64,000 bases of DNA, taken from positions 966,936-1,030,935 of the forward strand of contig NC_007796.1 in NCBI RefSeq assembly GCF_000013445.1, written 5' to 3'. The notes beneath the pieces were generated by a model. That model was not told the DNA's origin, searched no databases, and worked only from the letters and a program-made list of their open reading frames with translations. Shown here one piece after another: positions 21,873-31,596 of the stretch. Both the position numbers and the translations under genes were made by a program. The first letter of the stretch is position 1. The number at the start of each line of letters is the position of its first letter. Source of the DNA: Methanospirillum hungatei JF-1 (lineage in GTDB: Archaea > Halobacteriota > Methanomicrobia > Methanomicrobiales > Methanospirillaceae).

Positions 21873-23115
21873 GAACACTTTTTTCAGATGTCTTTTTTTG
21901 TTTCTCCTTTTTTCTGTCTGAAGAGGCAGGGATTTGAAGTAATCTTTCCCTGGCACAATCACAATATTCTGATGAGATATCAAGGCCAATAAAATGGCGG
22001 TTTGTTCTTGCTGCAACAGCTGTCGTTGTCCCGGCCCCGTTAAAGGGATCCAGAATGATATCGCCCTGAAAACTAAATAATTTCAGACACCGTTCAACAA
22101 GCTCTTCTGGAAACATAGCCGGATGATTAAAATGTTTCATCCTCCGTTCAGGTCCGATTGACCATTTTGCTACAACCCATGATTTGAACTCTTCATCAGA
22201 GATATCTGCATCCTCTGACTTTCCACTCTTTTTCAATGTCCCTTTACAAAAAATCTCGATAAATTCCCAGGTATATTTCAGATACGGGCTGCTGGGACTT
22301 TTCCAACTCCCCCATGACGTATATTTACAGTTATAATTATTCTTCTCCCAGAGGATCTCACCTTTCCAGATCATCTTCTGATTCATGAAAAATGATGAAA
22401 TGAGATGATGAAGGGGAATATAATCTGAGAACAGAGGCTGGACATTTACAATGAACCGTCCCCCGTATTTCAGTACCCTGATACCCTGGGCAAAGACCCG
22501 GTAGAGTTTATCCAGGTATGCCTGCCAGTGAGCACTGTCTCCTGATGATGAGTATTCAAGACCAAAATTGTATGGAGGAGAGGTAATAATAAGATCGATG
22601 CAGTTTTCAGGGAGGCGAGAGAGGATCTCTTCACTATCACCGCAAATGATCTGATCCAGGTACTCATCCGGAAGAGGATGTGTTTGGTGAGAGAATGAAT
22701 TTCCTTCAGCATAGAAAAAAGATCCCCGCTCAGACTCCTTCTCTTTTCTTCCGGTGACTTTCCGCTCATCAGCATAGCCTGCATATACCCGTTTCCGATA
22801 CCGGATTCCATAACTCCCGATTGAGACTATTTTATTTAGAAGTAAAGAAAAGGGATTTTCTAACCCAGCCAGATAGTGATCATTCAGACCTGTACGCGTG
22901 ATGAATTCGTTGATAGAATATTCATATTGGGTGGGATCAAGTTTCCATAACTGTGCGATAAGTGTCTGATCCCTGACATCCAGTGCGATCTCTTTGCCTG
23001 AATATTTTCTATTCAAAGAATGAAGAACTGAGAGCTCTTTTTGTAAAAGATCACGAGATAGTGGGATTTCAATGAGAACGGGGTTTTGTTTTGGGGTGAT
23101 TGAATCCTTCTTCAT
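21760..23115 (-). CDS. DNA methyltransferase (N4-cytosine/N6-adenine, beta-type order)
   Basis: The 451-residue protein has motif IV, ITSPPYNFGLEY, near residue 180, before motif I, DPFNGAGTTTAVAA, near residue 358, the order of beta-class amino-methyltransferases. Around 155 N-terminal residues have no known domain and may recognise DNA. The C-terminal tail contains PKRRGRPPKQR, an AT-hook that binds the minor groove. No restriction endonuclease gene lies next to it, so it appears to be an orphan methylase. The last 113 bp overlap the convergent TPR gene, which is unusual; the tail beyond the AT-hook may be an extension. Confidence 0.88.
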   Translation of the reverse strand: MKKDSITPKQNPVLIEIPLSRDLLQKELSVLHSLNRKYSGKEIALDVRDQTLIAQLWKLDPTQYEYSINEFITRTGLNDHYLAGLENPFSLLLNKIVSIGSYGIRYRKRVYAGYADERKVTGRKEKESERGSFFYAEGNSFSHQTHPLPDEYLDQIICGDSEEILSRLPENCIDLIITSPPYNFGLEYSSSGDSAHWQAYLDKLYRVFAQGIRVLKYGGRFIVNVQPLFSDYIPLHHLISSFFMNQKMIWKGEILWEKNNYNCKYTSWGSWKSPSSPYLKYTWEFIEIFCKGTLKKSGKSEDADISDEEFKSWVVAKWSIGPERRMKHFNHPAMFPEELVERCLKLFSFQGDIILDPFNGAGTTTAVAARTNRHFIGLDISSEYCDCARERLLQIPASSDRKKEKQKKTSEKSVLTSSFETPKRRGRPPKQRVLTEESSQHHLDRFYSDGS

Positions 23116-23233
23116 AAAAATATGACTAAGATTTCTGTTTTATAACCATTTACGAGTACCTGATACCGACCTTTGGGTGATATCTGATATGTTTATAACT
23201 ATCCATCCCAGATAATAGAACAGGGGGACCAGA

Positions 23234-25795
23234 TTGAACATCAAAGATAATACAGGGCACAGTGTTCAGTCTGAACAGACTCTTATTTCTCTTCTCTTGA
23301 ATATGCCCGGCCCTGCCTGTATCATAGATCTGACAGGAACAATTATTCTTGCGAATCAGAAATTTAAGGATATTTTAAAGATTCCTTTAGAACAAGAATC
23401 ATTCTCTTTTAATATACTCACTTTTGACAGCCCCTTTCGTGACTTGAGTCAGGACATTACCGAAGTAGGAACCGGGACTTATAAATCCACACATAAAAAT
23501 ATACTATTTCACTCCGATGATGATCTGGTTCATTGCTATCGAATTGCCATAACATCATTTCTTGATGAGAAACAGGAAACGTTGATCTTCATATCCGGAT
23601 GTGACATCACCGCTGAATATTATCTGAGTACTGAGCAAAATCGAATCAATACCCTTCATGGCCTTATCAGGGAAATAATCAGTTCACATCTTTTGGATAT
23701 GCATCCTGAAGAGCAGATTCAGCAGATAATGAGTCGTGTGGGTGCGGTCATGAAGGTGCAATATTCATCGTACCTGGAAATTGATCAGATCTCACCGCCT
23801 CAATCTATCCAGGAACGGTTTCTCTGGTCTCATCGGTACGGGTTTCTAATCGGAACTGATATGGATGAACTCCGAAACGACCCGCAATTTTTATCTATTA
23901 TGTCAGAGCTGAAGTCTCATCAACCGATAATTTTCAGAAAACAGCAAACAACCGGATTTATTCAAAAGTTGCTTGAAGAACGGGAGTCAGGTTCACTGGT
24001 AATGGTCCCCCTTATGAGGGATTCGTATCTCACCGGAATACTAATTTTTTGGGATGCAGCAGAAGAACGGCGGTGGATACAGGTTGAACTGACTACTTTG
24101 ATGGTTCTTGCCGGGATTATCGAAACCCGGTTTTCCAGACGTCAGATCGAAGGAACACTCGCGAAAAGCGAACAGAAATTCCAAAGTCTCATCGATCAGA
24201 TTGGAGATATGTATTTTATGACTGATAAATCAGGATATCTCATCAAGGTCAGTTCCTCGATGGTGAAAAACCTTGGATATCAGTCAGTAGAAAATCTGCA
24301 AGGAACATCTCTTGAAAATGTTGTCCATCCTCCTGAGTTCTGGCCGATTTTTCTTTCTGATATTATCAGTAGTGAAGGAGTGAAAGACTATGAAATTCAG
24401 CTGATTACCCGGGATCAGAAGATTATTTACTCTTCGATCAGTTGCCGTCTTATCTATGATGACGATGGGATGCTTCAGGGGATTGAAGGGGTCATACGGG
24501 ATATATCCAGACGGAAGCAATACGGTGATCTACTGTCAGATATTGAATGGAAACTTGAACAGGCCCAGAGAATTGCAAGGATGGGTGTCTGGTCATATGA
24601 TAATCATCTGGAACGATTCAGAGTCTCGCCTGAAGTCTTCTCTCTGCTTGGAATCCCCCCTGACCGGAATGACGTGGTCATTGATGATTTTATCTCCCGT
24701 ACCTATCCGAATGATACTGATAAATTTCTTCATTATTTTCCTCTCGCTGTGAAACAGGGAATTGAATTTGATTTTGAGTTCAGAATTAGTCTGGAGGAGG
24801 AGAAATTTAAATACCTCCGGATAAAAGGGAAACCATTAATTAAGAAAGGGATCGTTCAGGGTTCTTTTGGCATATTACAGGATACAACTGAACGGAAAGA
24901 CGTAGAGAATCACCTGATGAAATATGCTACCGAGCTTGAGAAGAAGACGATAGAACTGGATGAGATGCGGACCCAGCTCCTTGATATGAACCGGGATCTT
25001 GATTACCGGGTACGGAAAAGGACTGTTCAGATAGAGGATTTGTTAAAACAGAAGGATGAGTTTATCCAGATAATCGGTCATGATCTGAAGACACCACTCA
25101 CACCTCTTGTTGCGATTCTTCCATACATCAGGAAAAAAGTAACTGATCCCGAATTGTGCGAACTCCTGGATAATACCATAGAGGATGTTTCTACCATCAG
25201 AAAACTGGTCACTACAATTCTTGATCTCGCACAGATGAACAGCCTTTATATGATCTCTGACATCCAGAAGATACATATCAGGGAAATGATCGATCAGATA
25301 GTGAGTGACAATGCCTATCTTATTCATCAGAAAAGTCTGAAAATTACAAACAATATTCCGGATGAGTATCAGGTATTGATGTCACCGATGCATTTTGAGA
25401 CCATTTTAGGAAATCTCATCGGGAATGCAATTAAATACTCATTTATTAATGGCAATGTTACTATTGATGCAACAGATCTGGGAGATTCCGTAATGCTCTC
25501 TATCAAAGATGAAGGAATTGGAATCGAACCAGAACATATCTCAAGGGTATTTGAGGAGTTTTACCGCGCTGACAACTCCCGTCATGAGCGTGGGTCACAT
25601 GGCCTTGGCCTTGCAATTGCCAAGAGGGTAGCTGAAATATATCATGGGATTATTACCGTTGAGAGTGCCGGTGCAGGAAAAGGATCCATGTTTCATCTTC
25701 ACCTCAAGAAAAATCCGGATACATTTCTTAAAAAAAGAGAAGGACTGATACAGACTATTATCCAAAAACAGGGGGAAGAAAATGGCAGAGCATAA
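23234..25795 (+). CDS. Multi-PAS/GAF sensor histidine kinase
   Basis: The 853-residue cytoplasmic protein contains a PAS domain near residues 22-130, a GAF-like region 145-305, PAS near 310-430 (LIDQIGDMYFMTDKSG) and PAS near 440-555 (RMGVWSYDNHLERFRVSPE), a coiled coil, and the kinase core. The H-box is IIGHDLKTPLTP, the N-box GNLIGNAIKYS, and the G-boxes DEGIGI and HGLGLAIAKRVAE. No transmembrane helix is seen. It overlaps the response regulator gene by 14 bp. It likely senses a soluble or redox cue and phosphorylates the next gene product. Confidence 0.9.
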   Translation: MNIKDNTGHSVQSEQTLISLLLNMPGPACIIDLTGTIILANQKFKDILKIPLEQESFSFNILTFDSPFRDLSQDITEVGTGTYKSTHKNILFHSDDDLVHCYRIAITSFLDEKQETLIFISGCDITAEYYLSTEQNRINTLHGLIREIISSHLLDMHPEEQIQQIMSRVGAVMKVQYSSYLEIDQISPPQSIQERFLWSHRYGFLIGTDMDELRNDPQFLSIMSELKSHQPIIFRKQQTTGFIQKLLEERESGSLVMVPLMRDSYLTGILIFWDAAEERRWIQVELTTLMVLAGIIETRFSRRQIEGTLAKSEQKFQSLIDQIGDMYFMTDKSGYLIKVSSSMVKNLGYQSVENLQGTSLENVVHPPEFWPIFLSDIISSEGVKDYEIQLITRDQKIIYSSISCRLIYDDDGMLQGIEGVIRDISRRKQYGDLLSDIEWKLEQAQRIARMGVWSYDNHLERFRVSPEVFSLLGIPPDRNDVVIDDFISRTYPNDTDKFLHYFPLAVKQGIEFDFEFRISLEEEKFKYLRIKGKPLIKKGIVQGSFGILQDTTERKDVENHLMKYATELEKKTIELDEMRTQLLDMNRDLDYRVRKRTVQIEDLLKQKDEFIQIIGHDLKTPLTPLVAILPYIRKKVTDPELCELLDNTIEDVSTIRKLVTTILDLAQMNSLYMISDIQKIHIREMIDQIVSDNAYLIHQKSLKITNNIPDEYQVLMSPMHFETILGNLIGNAIKYSFINGNVTIDATDLGDSVMLSIKDEGIGIEPEHISRVFEEFYRADNSRHERGSHGLGLAIAKRVAEIYHGIITVESAGAGKGSMFHLHLKKNPDTFLKKREGLIQTIIQKQGEENGRA

Positions 25796-26195
25796 AGGAG
25801 ATGTAATGATTGTGGATGACGATGCGCATGTCAGAATAGCGGTAAAGACCATCCTTTCTGATGCAGGATTTCATATCATTTCTGCAGATAGTGGAGGGCA
25901 ATGTATTGATCTCTTAAAAAAAGGATTTTCAGGAGTCGTACTTCTCGATATCATGATGCCGGGGATGGATGGGTGGGATACCATCCGGGCAATTCTTGAT
26001 AATAGTCTTGAGCAGGGGATCGCAATTGTAATGCTCACCGCAAAGAATGCTCCTGATGCAAAAATGATTGGTCTTCAGGAGTATGTTGTTGATTACATAA
26101 CAAAGCCTTTTGATAATGAGGATCTTATTGAAAAAACCACGTTTTTTATGGGTTTTGTACGGAATCAAACCGGCAATGGAACAACTACAGAATGA
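25782..26195 (+). CDS. Single-domain response regulator (CheY-like)
   Basis: The 137-residue protein is a receiver domain alone: MIVDDDAHVR at the start holds the acidic pair, VVLLDIMMPGMDGW the phospho-acceptor Asp (near residue 52), VMLTAKN the Thr switch and ITKPFD the conserved Lys. It has no output domain. Overlap with the kinase before it and CheB after it (4 bp) makes a three-gene relay in which the receiver could control the methylesterase in trans. Confidence 0.92.
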   Translation: MAEHKGDVMIVDDDAHVRIAVKTILSDAGFHIISADSGGQCIDLLKKGFSGVVLLDIMMPGMDGWDTIRAILDNSLEQGIAIVMLTAKNAPDAKMIGLQEYVVDYITKPFDNEDLIEKTTFFMGFVRNQTGNGTTTE

Positions 26196-26740
26196 AAATC
26201 ATCATAATCGGTTCATCTACAGGCGGCCCGTATATACTGGAATCAATTTTCTCTGATTTTCCAGTTGTGAATGCAGCCATTGTTATCGTACAGCATCTCC
26301 CTCCGACCTTTACCCGGACTTTAGCCAACCATATCTCATCACTTATAAAAATGCCGGTTTCTGTCGCGAGTGAAGGAGAGGAACTGGCAGCGCCACATAT
26401 CTACATTGCTCCTGCCGGATCCCATCTTCTGATAAAAAATAATAGAACCTTTGCCCTCAATAATAGTGAGAAACTACATGGTGTCCGCCCAGCTGTTGAT
26501 TTGACCATGCTGTCAATGCAGAAAAAAACTGATGATTCTATCATGGGCATTGTACTGACCGGTATGGGACGAGATGGTGCTGATGGTATATATTTTCTGC
26601 ATACATTAGGTGCGATTACCATTGCACAGGACCCGGCAACTGCACCCATTAAAAGTATGCCACAGGCGGCAATAGAGACTGGAGGAGTTGATTTTATTCT
26701 GACTCCGGAAAAAATTAAGCATGCTATCATTCAGTTTTAA
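26192..26740 (+). CDS. Stand-alone CheB methylesterase domain
   Basis: The 182-residue protein corresponds to the catalytic half of CheB. The triad is in IGSSTGGP (Ser), VQHLPP (His) and TGMGRDGADG (Asp). The usual N-terminal receiver and linker are missing, and the receiver is a separate gene upstream. CheB removes methyl or amide groups from chemoreceptors, yet no receptor or CheR gene lies nearby. It could act on a distant chemotaxis array or another methylated target. Confidence 0.9.
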   Translation: MKIIIIGSSTGGPYILESIFSDFPVVNAAIVIVQHLPPTFTRTLANHISSLIKMPVSVASEGEELAAPHIYIAPAGSHLLIKNNRTFALNNSEKLHGVRPAVDLTMLSMQKKTDDSIMGIVLTGMGRDGADGIYFLHTLGAITIAQDPATAPIKSMPQAAIETGGVDFILTPEKIKHAIIQF

Positions 26741-26805
26741 TACCACCCAGTTCATCTGTGACCACAAACAATTCATTAATACCTGCCAATTAATATGATA
26801 GAACT

Positions 26806-27207
26806 ATGAAATCCAGTAGAAAAGACATGTACCTGGAACAAATATTCGGCTTTTTGATACTATGTATCTGTATGATATGTATGATATCATTCCCTGTCCT
26901 TGCTGATGAAGGAAATAGTTCAAATCAGACAAATCTTACCTCATGGAACGACACCCCGATGATTGAAGGGTTAGAATATCCAGAGGATGGATTAAAGACG
27001 GCTGAAGGTTTAGATTATGGGATCTCAGCCCAGGGATATGCTGATGTTGGTCGGGTAAGCACCGGATTTTCTGGATCTTCCCTGGAGGCACGTGGTAATA
27101 ATCAGTCTTCATCGGTGGTTATGTCGTTCTCTGACAAATCATCGGTAAGTGGATTTATCAAAAACTTTATGAAGTCTTTTCATTATGAGAGTGGAACAGA
27201 TCTCTAA
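26806..27207 (+). CDS. Exported protein, unknown
   Basis: The 133-residue protein has a signal peptide (hydrophobic residues 13-33, ending PVLA) and a polar body with several N-glycosylation sequons such as NSSNQTNLT and NNQSSS. It contains EGLEYPEDGLKTAEGLDYG, a short internal repeat. No domain is recognised. It lies between the CheB gene and ppk with no overlaps, so it may form its own unit. Confidence 0.6.
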   Translation: MKSSRKDMYLEQIFGFLILCICMICMISFPVLADEGNSSNQTNLTSWNDTPMIEGLEYPEDGLKTAEGLDYGISAQGYADVGRVSTGFSGSSLEARGNNQSSSVVMSFSDKSSVSGFIKNFMKSFHYESGTDL

Positions 27208-27266
27208 TCTCCTTCCATCGCCGTCAATTACTTATTCTTTTTTCTCATTATAATTCTGGAAAAGAA

Positions 27267-29429
27267 ATGGAAGGAGAACAGGAGAGTTCACATACAACTT
27301 TTTCACGAAATCCACATCTGAAAAATCCTAATTTGTATTTTAACCGGGAACTCTCGTGGATTCAGTTTAACCGTCATGTTCTGGATGAAGCAAAGGATCA
27401 TTCTCATCCTCTTCTCGAACGGGTGAAATTTTTATCCATTTTTGCAAATAACCTGGATGAATTTTTTATGATCCGGGTATCAGGTCTTCATCAGCAGCTA
27501 CAGGAAGGAGTAACCAAGGCATCTCCTGATGGTCTCTCACCCGGAGAACAACTGGACGCCATATATCATACACTTGTTCCTCTCCTTGAAGAAGCTGTGA
27601 AAACATGGAATGATGACATAATTCCTGCCTTAAAAGAAGAAGGCATCATCATTCATACCTATGAAACCTTACATGAAGAACAAAAATATAATATTCGTAA
27701 TTATTTTATTAAAGAAATCTTTCCAGTACTTACACCTCTTGCCTTTGATAAGTCACATCCCTTTCCGTTCATCTCTAATCTTGCATTAAATCTTGCCGTG
27801 ATACTCAGAAAACGAGGGCATAAAGAGGATTTATTTGCACGGATCAAGATCCCAAATAAATTATTTCCCCGCCTTATCCCGGTACCGGTGGTTGGTGATG
27901 GACAAAACATTCGGGGAAGGCATGAATTCATATTCTTAGAAGAGGTTATTGCAGAAAATCTGGACCTTCTCTTCCCGGGAATGGACGTCAGGGCAGCCTA
28001 TCCATTCAGAGTGACCAGGGATGCAGACATTGAGATAGAGGAAGATGAAGCAGATGACCTGCTCGTTGCAGTTCAGGAATCTATCGGACGCCGCTGGGTA
28101 GGCAGACCTGTCAGAATTGAAGTCTCTTCATGGATGGATCAATCGGTCTGTTCCATGATGGCAGAGAAGATGGCCGGATTTCCCCATATGTTCTATCGGC
28201 TGTCAGGGCCGGTTGGTATGGCTGATCTCATGTGTCTTGTAGACATTAACCGGCCGGATTTGAAAGATACTCCTTTCATCCCCTCTGTTCCGAAAAAGAT
28301 AGAGAACGAACAGAACCTCTTTACAAAAATCAAGGCACGGGATTTTATTCTCTTTCATCCCTACGAGAGTTTTCAGCCGGTCATCCAGCTGGTAAACCAG
28401 GCGGCCCATGACCCTGATGTTCTCGCAATTAAGATGACCTTGTACCGTTCAGGTGCAAAATCACCAGTCATTGCGGCCCTTCTTGATGCCAGAGAAAATG
28501 GGAAGGCAGTATCGGTTGTGGTAGAACTCAAGGCACGGTTTGATGAGGAGAATAATATCGGATGGGCGAAAGCCCTGGAACATGCCGGAGTCCATGTTGT
28601 CTATGGAATTATGGGACTAAAAGTCCATGCAAAGCTGTGTCTCATTGTCAGAAGAGAACGTGAAGGAATCATTCGGTACGTCCACATGAGTTCAGGGAAT
28701 TATAATGCTACAACTGCGCGAATTTACACAGATATTGGTCTTTTTACGGCTGATCCAGAGATCGCTTCGGATGTTTCAAATCTCTTTAATGCCCTGACCG
28801 GATACTCAAATTATATGGCCTATAACCATCTGATGGTCTCGCCAAAATACATCAGACGGGGAATTCTCTCTCTTATTGAACGGGAGATTCAGCGCCAGAA
28901 AGAGCATCAGGACGGCCATATCATCCTGAAATTAAATGCCCTGCAGGATGCAGAGATGATTCGGGCATTGTACCGTGCGTCACAGGCCGGTGTAAAGATT
29001 GATCTTCAGATACGGGGGATCTGCTGTCTTCGGCCAGGGATACCAGGAGTATCTGAAAATATTTCAGTATCCACTATCGTCGGACGGTTCCTGGAGCATT
29101 CAAGAATTTACTATTTCCATAATGGAGGGGATGAGATTGTCCTTATGGGGAGTGCGGACCTCATGCCACGGAATCTGAACAGGAGGATAGAGGTACTATT
29201 TCCCATCCTGGATCAGAGGATTCGAAGAGAGATAATCTCAACAATTCTCCCGGTACACCTGAATGACACCGTGAAGAAGCGGATTCTGACAAAAGATGGA
29301 TCATATATCAGGGCAGTTCCTGAAGGGGAGGCTTTACATGCACAGGAATGGCTCATTGCCCACCGGGGGATCTGGAATGAACATATGGATGAAGAAAATG
29401 GCAAGCTGCATAAAAACATTGACATCTAG
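27267..29429 (+). CDS. ppk1: Polyphosphate kinase 1
   Basis: The 720-residue protein begins with NPNLYFNRELSWIQFNRHVLDEA and LSIFANNLDEFFMIRVSG, the PPK N-domain. The catalytic half has DPDVLAIKMTLYRSGAKSP, KVHAKLCLIVRRE with the phospho-accepting histidine, and YVHMSSGNYNATTARIYTDIGLFTA. It polymerises ATP gamma-phosphate into polyphosphate and can run in reverse. Length is normal. The start is the first ATG after a T-rich stretch. Polyphosphate may act in phosphate storage, and a PhoU-type regulator lies 7 kb away. Confidence 0.96.
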   Translation: MEGEQESSHTTFSRNPHLKNPNLYFNRELSWIQFNRHVLDEAKDHSHPLLERVKFLSIFANNLDEFFMIRVSGLHQQLQEGVTKASPDGLSPGEQLDAIYHTLVPLLEEAVKTWNDDIIPALKEEGIIIHTYETLHEEQKYNIRNYFIKEIFPVLTPLAFDKSHPFPFISNLALNLAVILRKRGHKEDLFARIKIPNKLFPRLIPVPVVGDGQNIRGRHEFIFLEEVIAENLDLLFPGMDVRAAYPFRVTRDADIEIEEDEADDLLVAVQESIGRRWVGRPVRIEVSSWMDQSVCSMMAEKMAGFPHMFYRLSGPVGMADLMCLVDINRPDLKDTPFIPSVPKKIENEQNLFTKIKARDFILFHPYESFQPVIQLVNQAAHDPDVLAIKMTLYRSGAKSPVIAALLDARENGKAVSVVVELKARFDEENNIGWAKALEHAGVHVVYGIMGLKVHAKLCLIVRREREGIIRYVHMSSGNYNATTARIYTDIGLFTADPEIASDVSNLFNALTGYSNYMAYNHLMVSPKYIRRGILSLIEREIQRQKEHQDGHIILKLNALQDAEMIRALYRASQAGVKIDLQIRGICCLRPGIPGVSENISVSTIVGRFLEHSRIYYFHNGGDEIVLMGSADLMPRNLNRRIEVLFPILDQRIRREIISTILPVHLNDTVKKRILTKDGSYIRAVPEGEALHAQEWLIAHRGIWNEHMDEENGKLHKNIDI

Positions 29430-29453
29430 TTCAGGAATTGTAAGGTAATTGAT

Positions 29454-29948
29454 GTGAACACCGGAAATGAAACAGTTCTTGGCATCGATCCAGGATTTGC
29501 CAGATGTGGATATGGCGTTGTCGGTAAGGAAAAAAATACTCCGGTTGCATATGAATGGGGATGTATTGAGACCACCCCGAAAACCGGAGATACACCGGTC
29601 AGATTACTCTCAATTTATGATTCAATAGAGAATCTTATCCGCACCTATGCCCCCGCCTGTCTTGCATGTGAAAAACTCTTCTTCTCCCGCAATACCACGA
29701 CTGCGATGCAGGTCAGTGAAGCAAAAGGAGTTATCATTCTTGCTGCGGCGAAACATCAGATTCCGGTCTTTGAATATACACCAAAGCAGGTAAAACTCGC
29801 GATTACCGGATCCGGTCTGGCCGACAAGAAACAGATCCAGATGATGATTACGCGACTGCTCCGTCTTTCAGAGATACCACAGCCGGATGATGCTGCTGAC
29901 GGACTGGCACTGGCACTTTGTCATGTGAACTGGATGAGGATGAGATGA
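29454..29948 (+). CDS. ruvC: RuvC, Holliday junction endonuclease
   Basis: The 164-residue protein begins at GTG 29454. It shows GIDPGFARCGYGVV with the first catalytic Asp, CEKLFFSRNTTTAMQVSEAKGVI with the Glu, and QPDDAADGLALALCH with the last Asp pair, the full metal-binding set of RuvC. It resolves four-way junctions together with RuvAB. The stop overlaps the ruvA start (ATGA). Archaea normally use Hjc/Hje, so this bacterial-type operon probably came by transfer. Confidence 0.95.
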   Translation: MNTGNETVLGIDPGFARCGYGVVGKEKNTPVAYEWGCIETTPKTGDTPVRLLSIYDSIENLIRTYAPACLACEKLFFSRNTTTAMQVSEAKGVIILAAAKHQIPVFEYTPKQVKLAITGSGLADKKQIQMMITRLLRLSEIPQPDDAADGLALALCHVNWMRMR

Positions 29949-30532
29949 TAGCACGAATCAGGGGTCTGGTTATCGGATATGAAACAGGATCGGTCATTGT
30001 TGAGGCAGGGGGGATTGGTTATCGCATCCGTGTCCCGGAATCAGTCCTTACCTCTATCACAAAAGATGATGAGATTATTCTGTATACAGAACTTATCATC
30101 CGTCAGGATCTCATGCAGTTGTATGGTTTTTATACTCCTGAAGAGACAGAGATGTTCCGCCTTCTCATATCAGTATCTCACATCGGCCCACAGACCGGAC
30201 TTGCAATTATAAGCAGACTATCTCTTCCTGAAATCTGTGATGCCATCTCATCCAAAAAACCAGAGATATTATCACAGGTCCAGGGACTTGGGAAGAAGGG
30301 AGCAGAACGGATCATCCTGGAGCTTCAGAAAAAGGTATCAGAACTGAAGATTCAGTATCCGCAAACACCCACTTCATCAACAAAAATCCAGGACGCCGTT
30401 CTTGCATTGTTATCTCTGGGATATAGTCGTGAGGAAGCAATGGGAGCTTTAGAGAGATCAGCACTGGATACAGAAACCGTATCCTCATCAGAACTTGTCA
30501 GGGAAGCCCTCGTATTCCTTCGGAAAAAGTGA
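29945..30532 (+). CDS. ruvA: RuvA, Holliday junction binding subunit
   Basis: The 195-residue protein starts at ATG 29945 with MIARIRGLVIGYETGSVIVEAGGIGYRI, the OB-fold N-terminus. Two helix-hairpin-helix units follow: ISVSHIGPQTGLAII and VQGLGKKGAERIILELQKK. The C-terminal domain III (DAVLALLSLGYSREEAMGAL) contacts RuvB. The longer frame from 29918 would overlap ruvC and has no family support. It is coupled to ruvC and lies 6 bp before ruvB. Confidence 0.95.
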   Translation: MIARIRGLVIGYETGSVIVEAGGIGYRIRVPESVLTSITKDDEIILYTELIIRQDLMQLYGFYTPEETEMFRLLISVSHIGPQTGLAIISRLSLPEICDAISSKKPEILSQVQGLGKKGAERIILELQKKVSELKIQYPQTPTSSTKIQDAVLALLSLGYSREEAMGALERSALDTETVSSSELVREALVFLRKK

Positions 30533-30538
30533 GAAACC

Positions 30539-31552
30539 ATGCAGACCAGATTTGTAAGCCCGGTAAACCATGATGAAGAGCAGGATGAACCCTCCGTCAG
30601 ACCAGGGCTTCTGGCAGATTTTATTGGTCAGGATTCGATAAAGGATGCGCTAACGGTGGCGATTACATCCGCCAGGAAACGAAATAAGCCGCTTGATCAT
30701 ATCCTCTTCTCTGGACCGCCGGGTCTTGGAAAAACCACGCTTGCACACATCATCGCCCAGGAGATGAATTCACACATCGAGACGACAAGCGGTCCGGTGC
30801 TCGACAGGCCTGGAGATCTGGCAGCTCTCCTTACCCCTCTGAAGGATAGGGATTTTTTATTTATTGATGAAATTCATCGGTTGTCTCCGGTCATTGAAGA
30901 GATACTCTATCCGGCCATGGAGGATTATACAATTGACCTTCTGATCGGTGAAGGGCCTTCAGCACGGACCATACAGCTTCCCCTGGAGCGGTTTACTCTC
31001 ATCGGTGCAACCACCCGTCTTGGTCTTCTCGGTTCTCCTTTCAGGGATCGGTTCGGTATCATCCTGCGGCTTGATCTGTATGATCCATCCGAACTTACGG
31101 TAATCGTCACTCGATCAGCCGGAATTCTGGGCATTCCCATCACTCCTGAAGGGGCTGCAGAGATTGCAGGACGGTCCAGAGGAACACCCCGGATTGCGAA
31201 CCGACTGCTAAAAAGAGCATATGATTATGCAATCGTCAGGGGCACGGGATCAATAGACCAAAATATCGCCAATACTGCACTTTTTGCGCTTGGCGTGGAT
31301 CAGAAAGGGCTTGATATCCTGGACAGAAGAATCCTCGAAGTGATTGCCAATGACTTTGACGGCGGCCCGGTCGGTCTGAAAACCATCTCAATATCAGTCG
31401 GTGAGGAGCCGAGGACCATTGAGGATGTATATGAACCATACCTTATCAGAATCGGATTTCTAAAAAGAACCCCCCAGGGCCGGATGATAACCAGTGCAGC
31501 ACGGGATCATCTGGGAAATTCCCATACCAGAGATCTCACCTCCTTTCTCTGA
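30539..31552 (+). CDS. ruvB: RuvB, branch migration ATPase
   Basis: The 337-residue AAA+ protein has [19 protein letters not shown] at the start, Walker [13 protein letters not shown], Walker [11 protein letters not shown], sensor 1 GATTRLGLL and the arginine finger segment PFRDRFG. A winged helix ends the protein ([16 protein letters not shown]). It forms hexamers that drive junction migration with RuvA. All three genes of the resolvasome are intact and adjoining. Confidence 0.97.
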   Translation: MQTRFVSPVNHDEEQDEPSVRPGLLADFIGQDSIKDALTVAITSARKRNKPLDHILFSGPPGLGKTTLAHIIAQEMNSHIETTSGPVLDRPGDLAALLTPLKDRDFLFIDEIHRLSPVIEEILYPAMEDYTIDLLIGEGPSARTIQLPLERFTLIGATTRLGLLGSPFRDRFGIILRLDLYDPSELTVIVTRSAGILGIPITPEGAAEIAGRSRGTPRIANRLLKRAYDYAIVRGTGSIDQNIANTALFALGVDQKGLDILDRRILEVIANDFDGGPVGLKTISISVGEEPRTIEDVYEPYLIRIGFLKRTPQGRMITSAARDHLGNSHTRDLTSFL

Positions 31553-31596
31553 ATATTTCCTGCAAGCTTGTAAGAGATAATGATCAATAGATCAGT

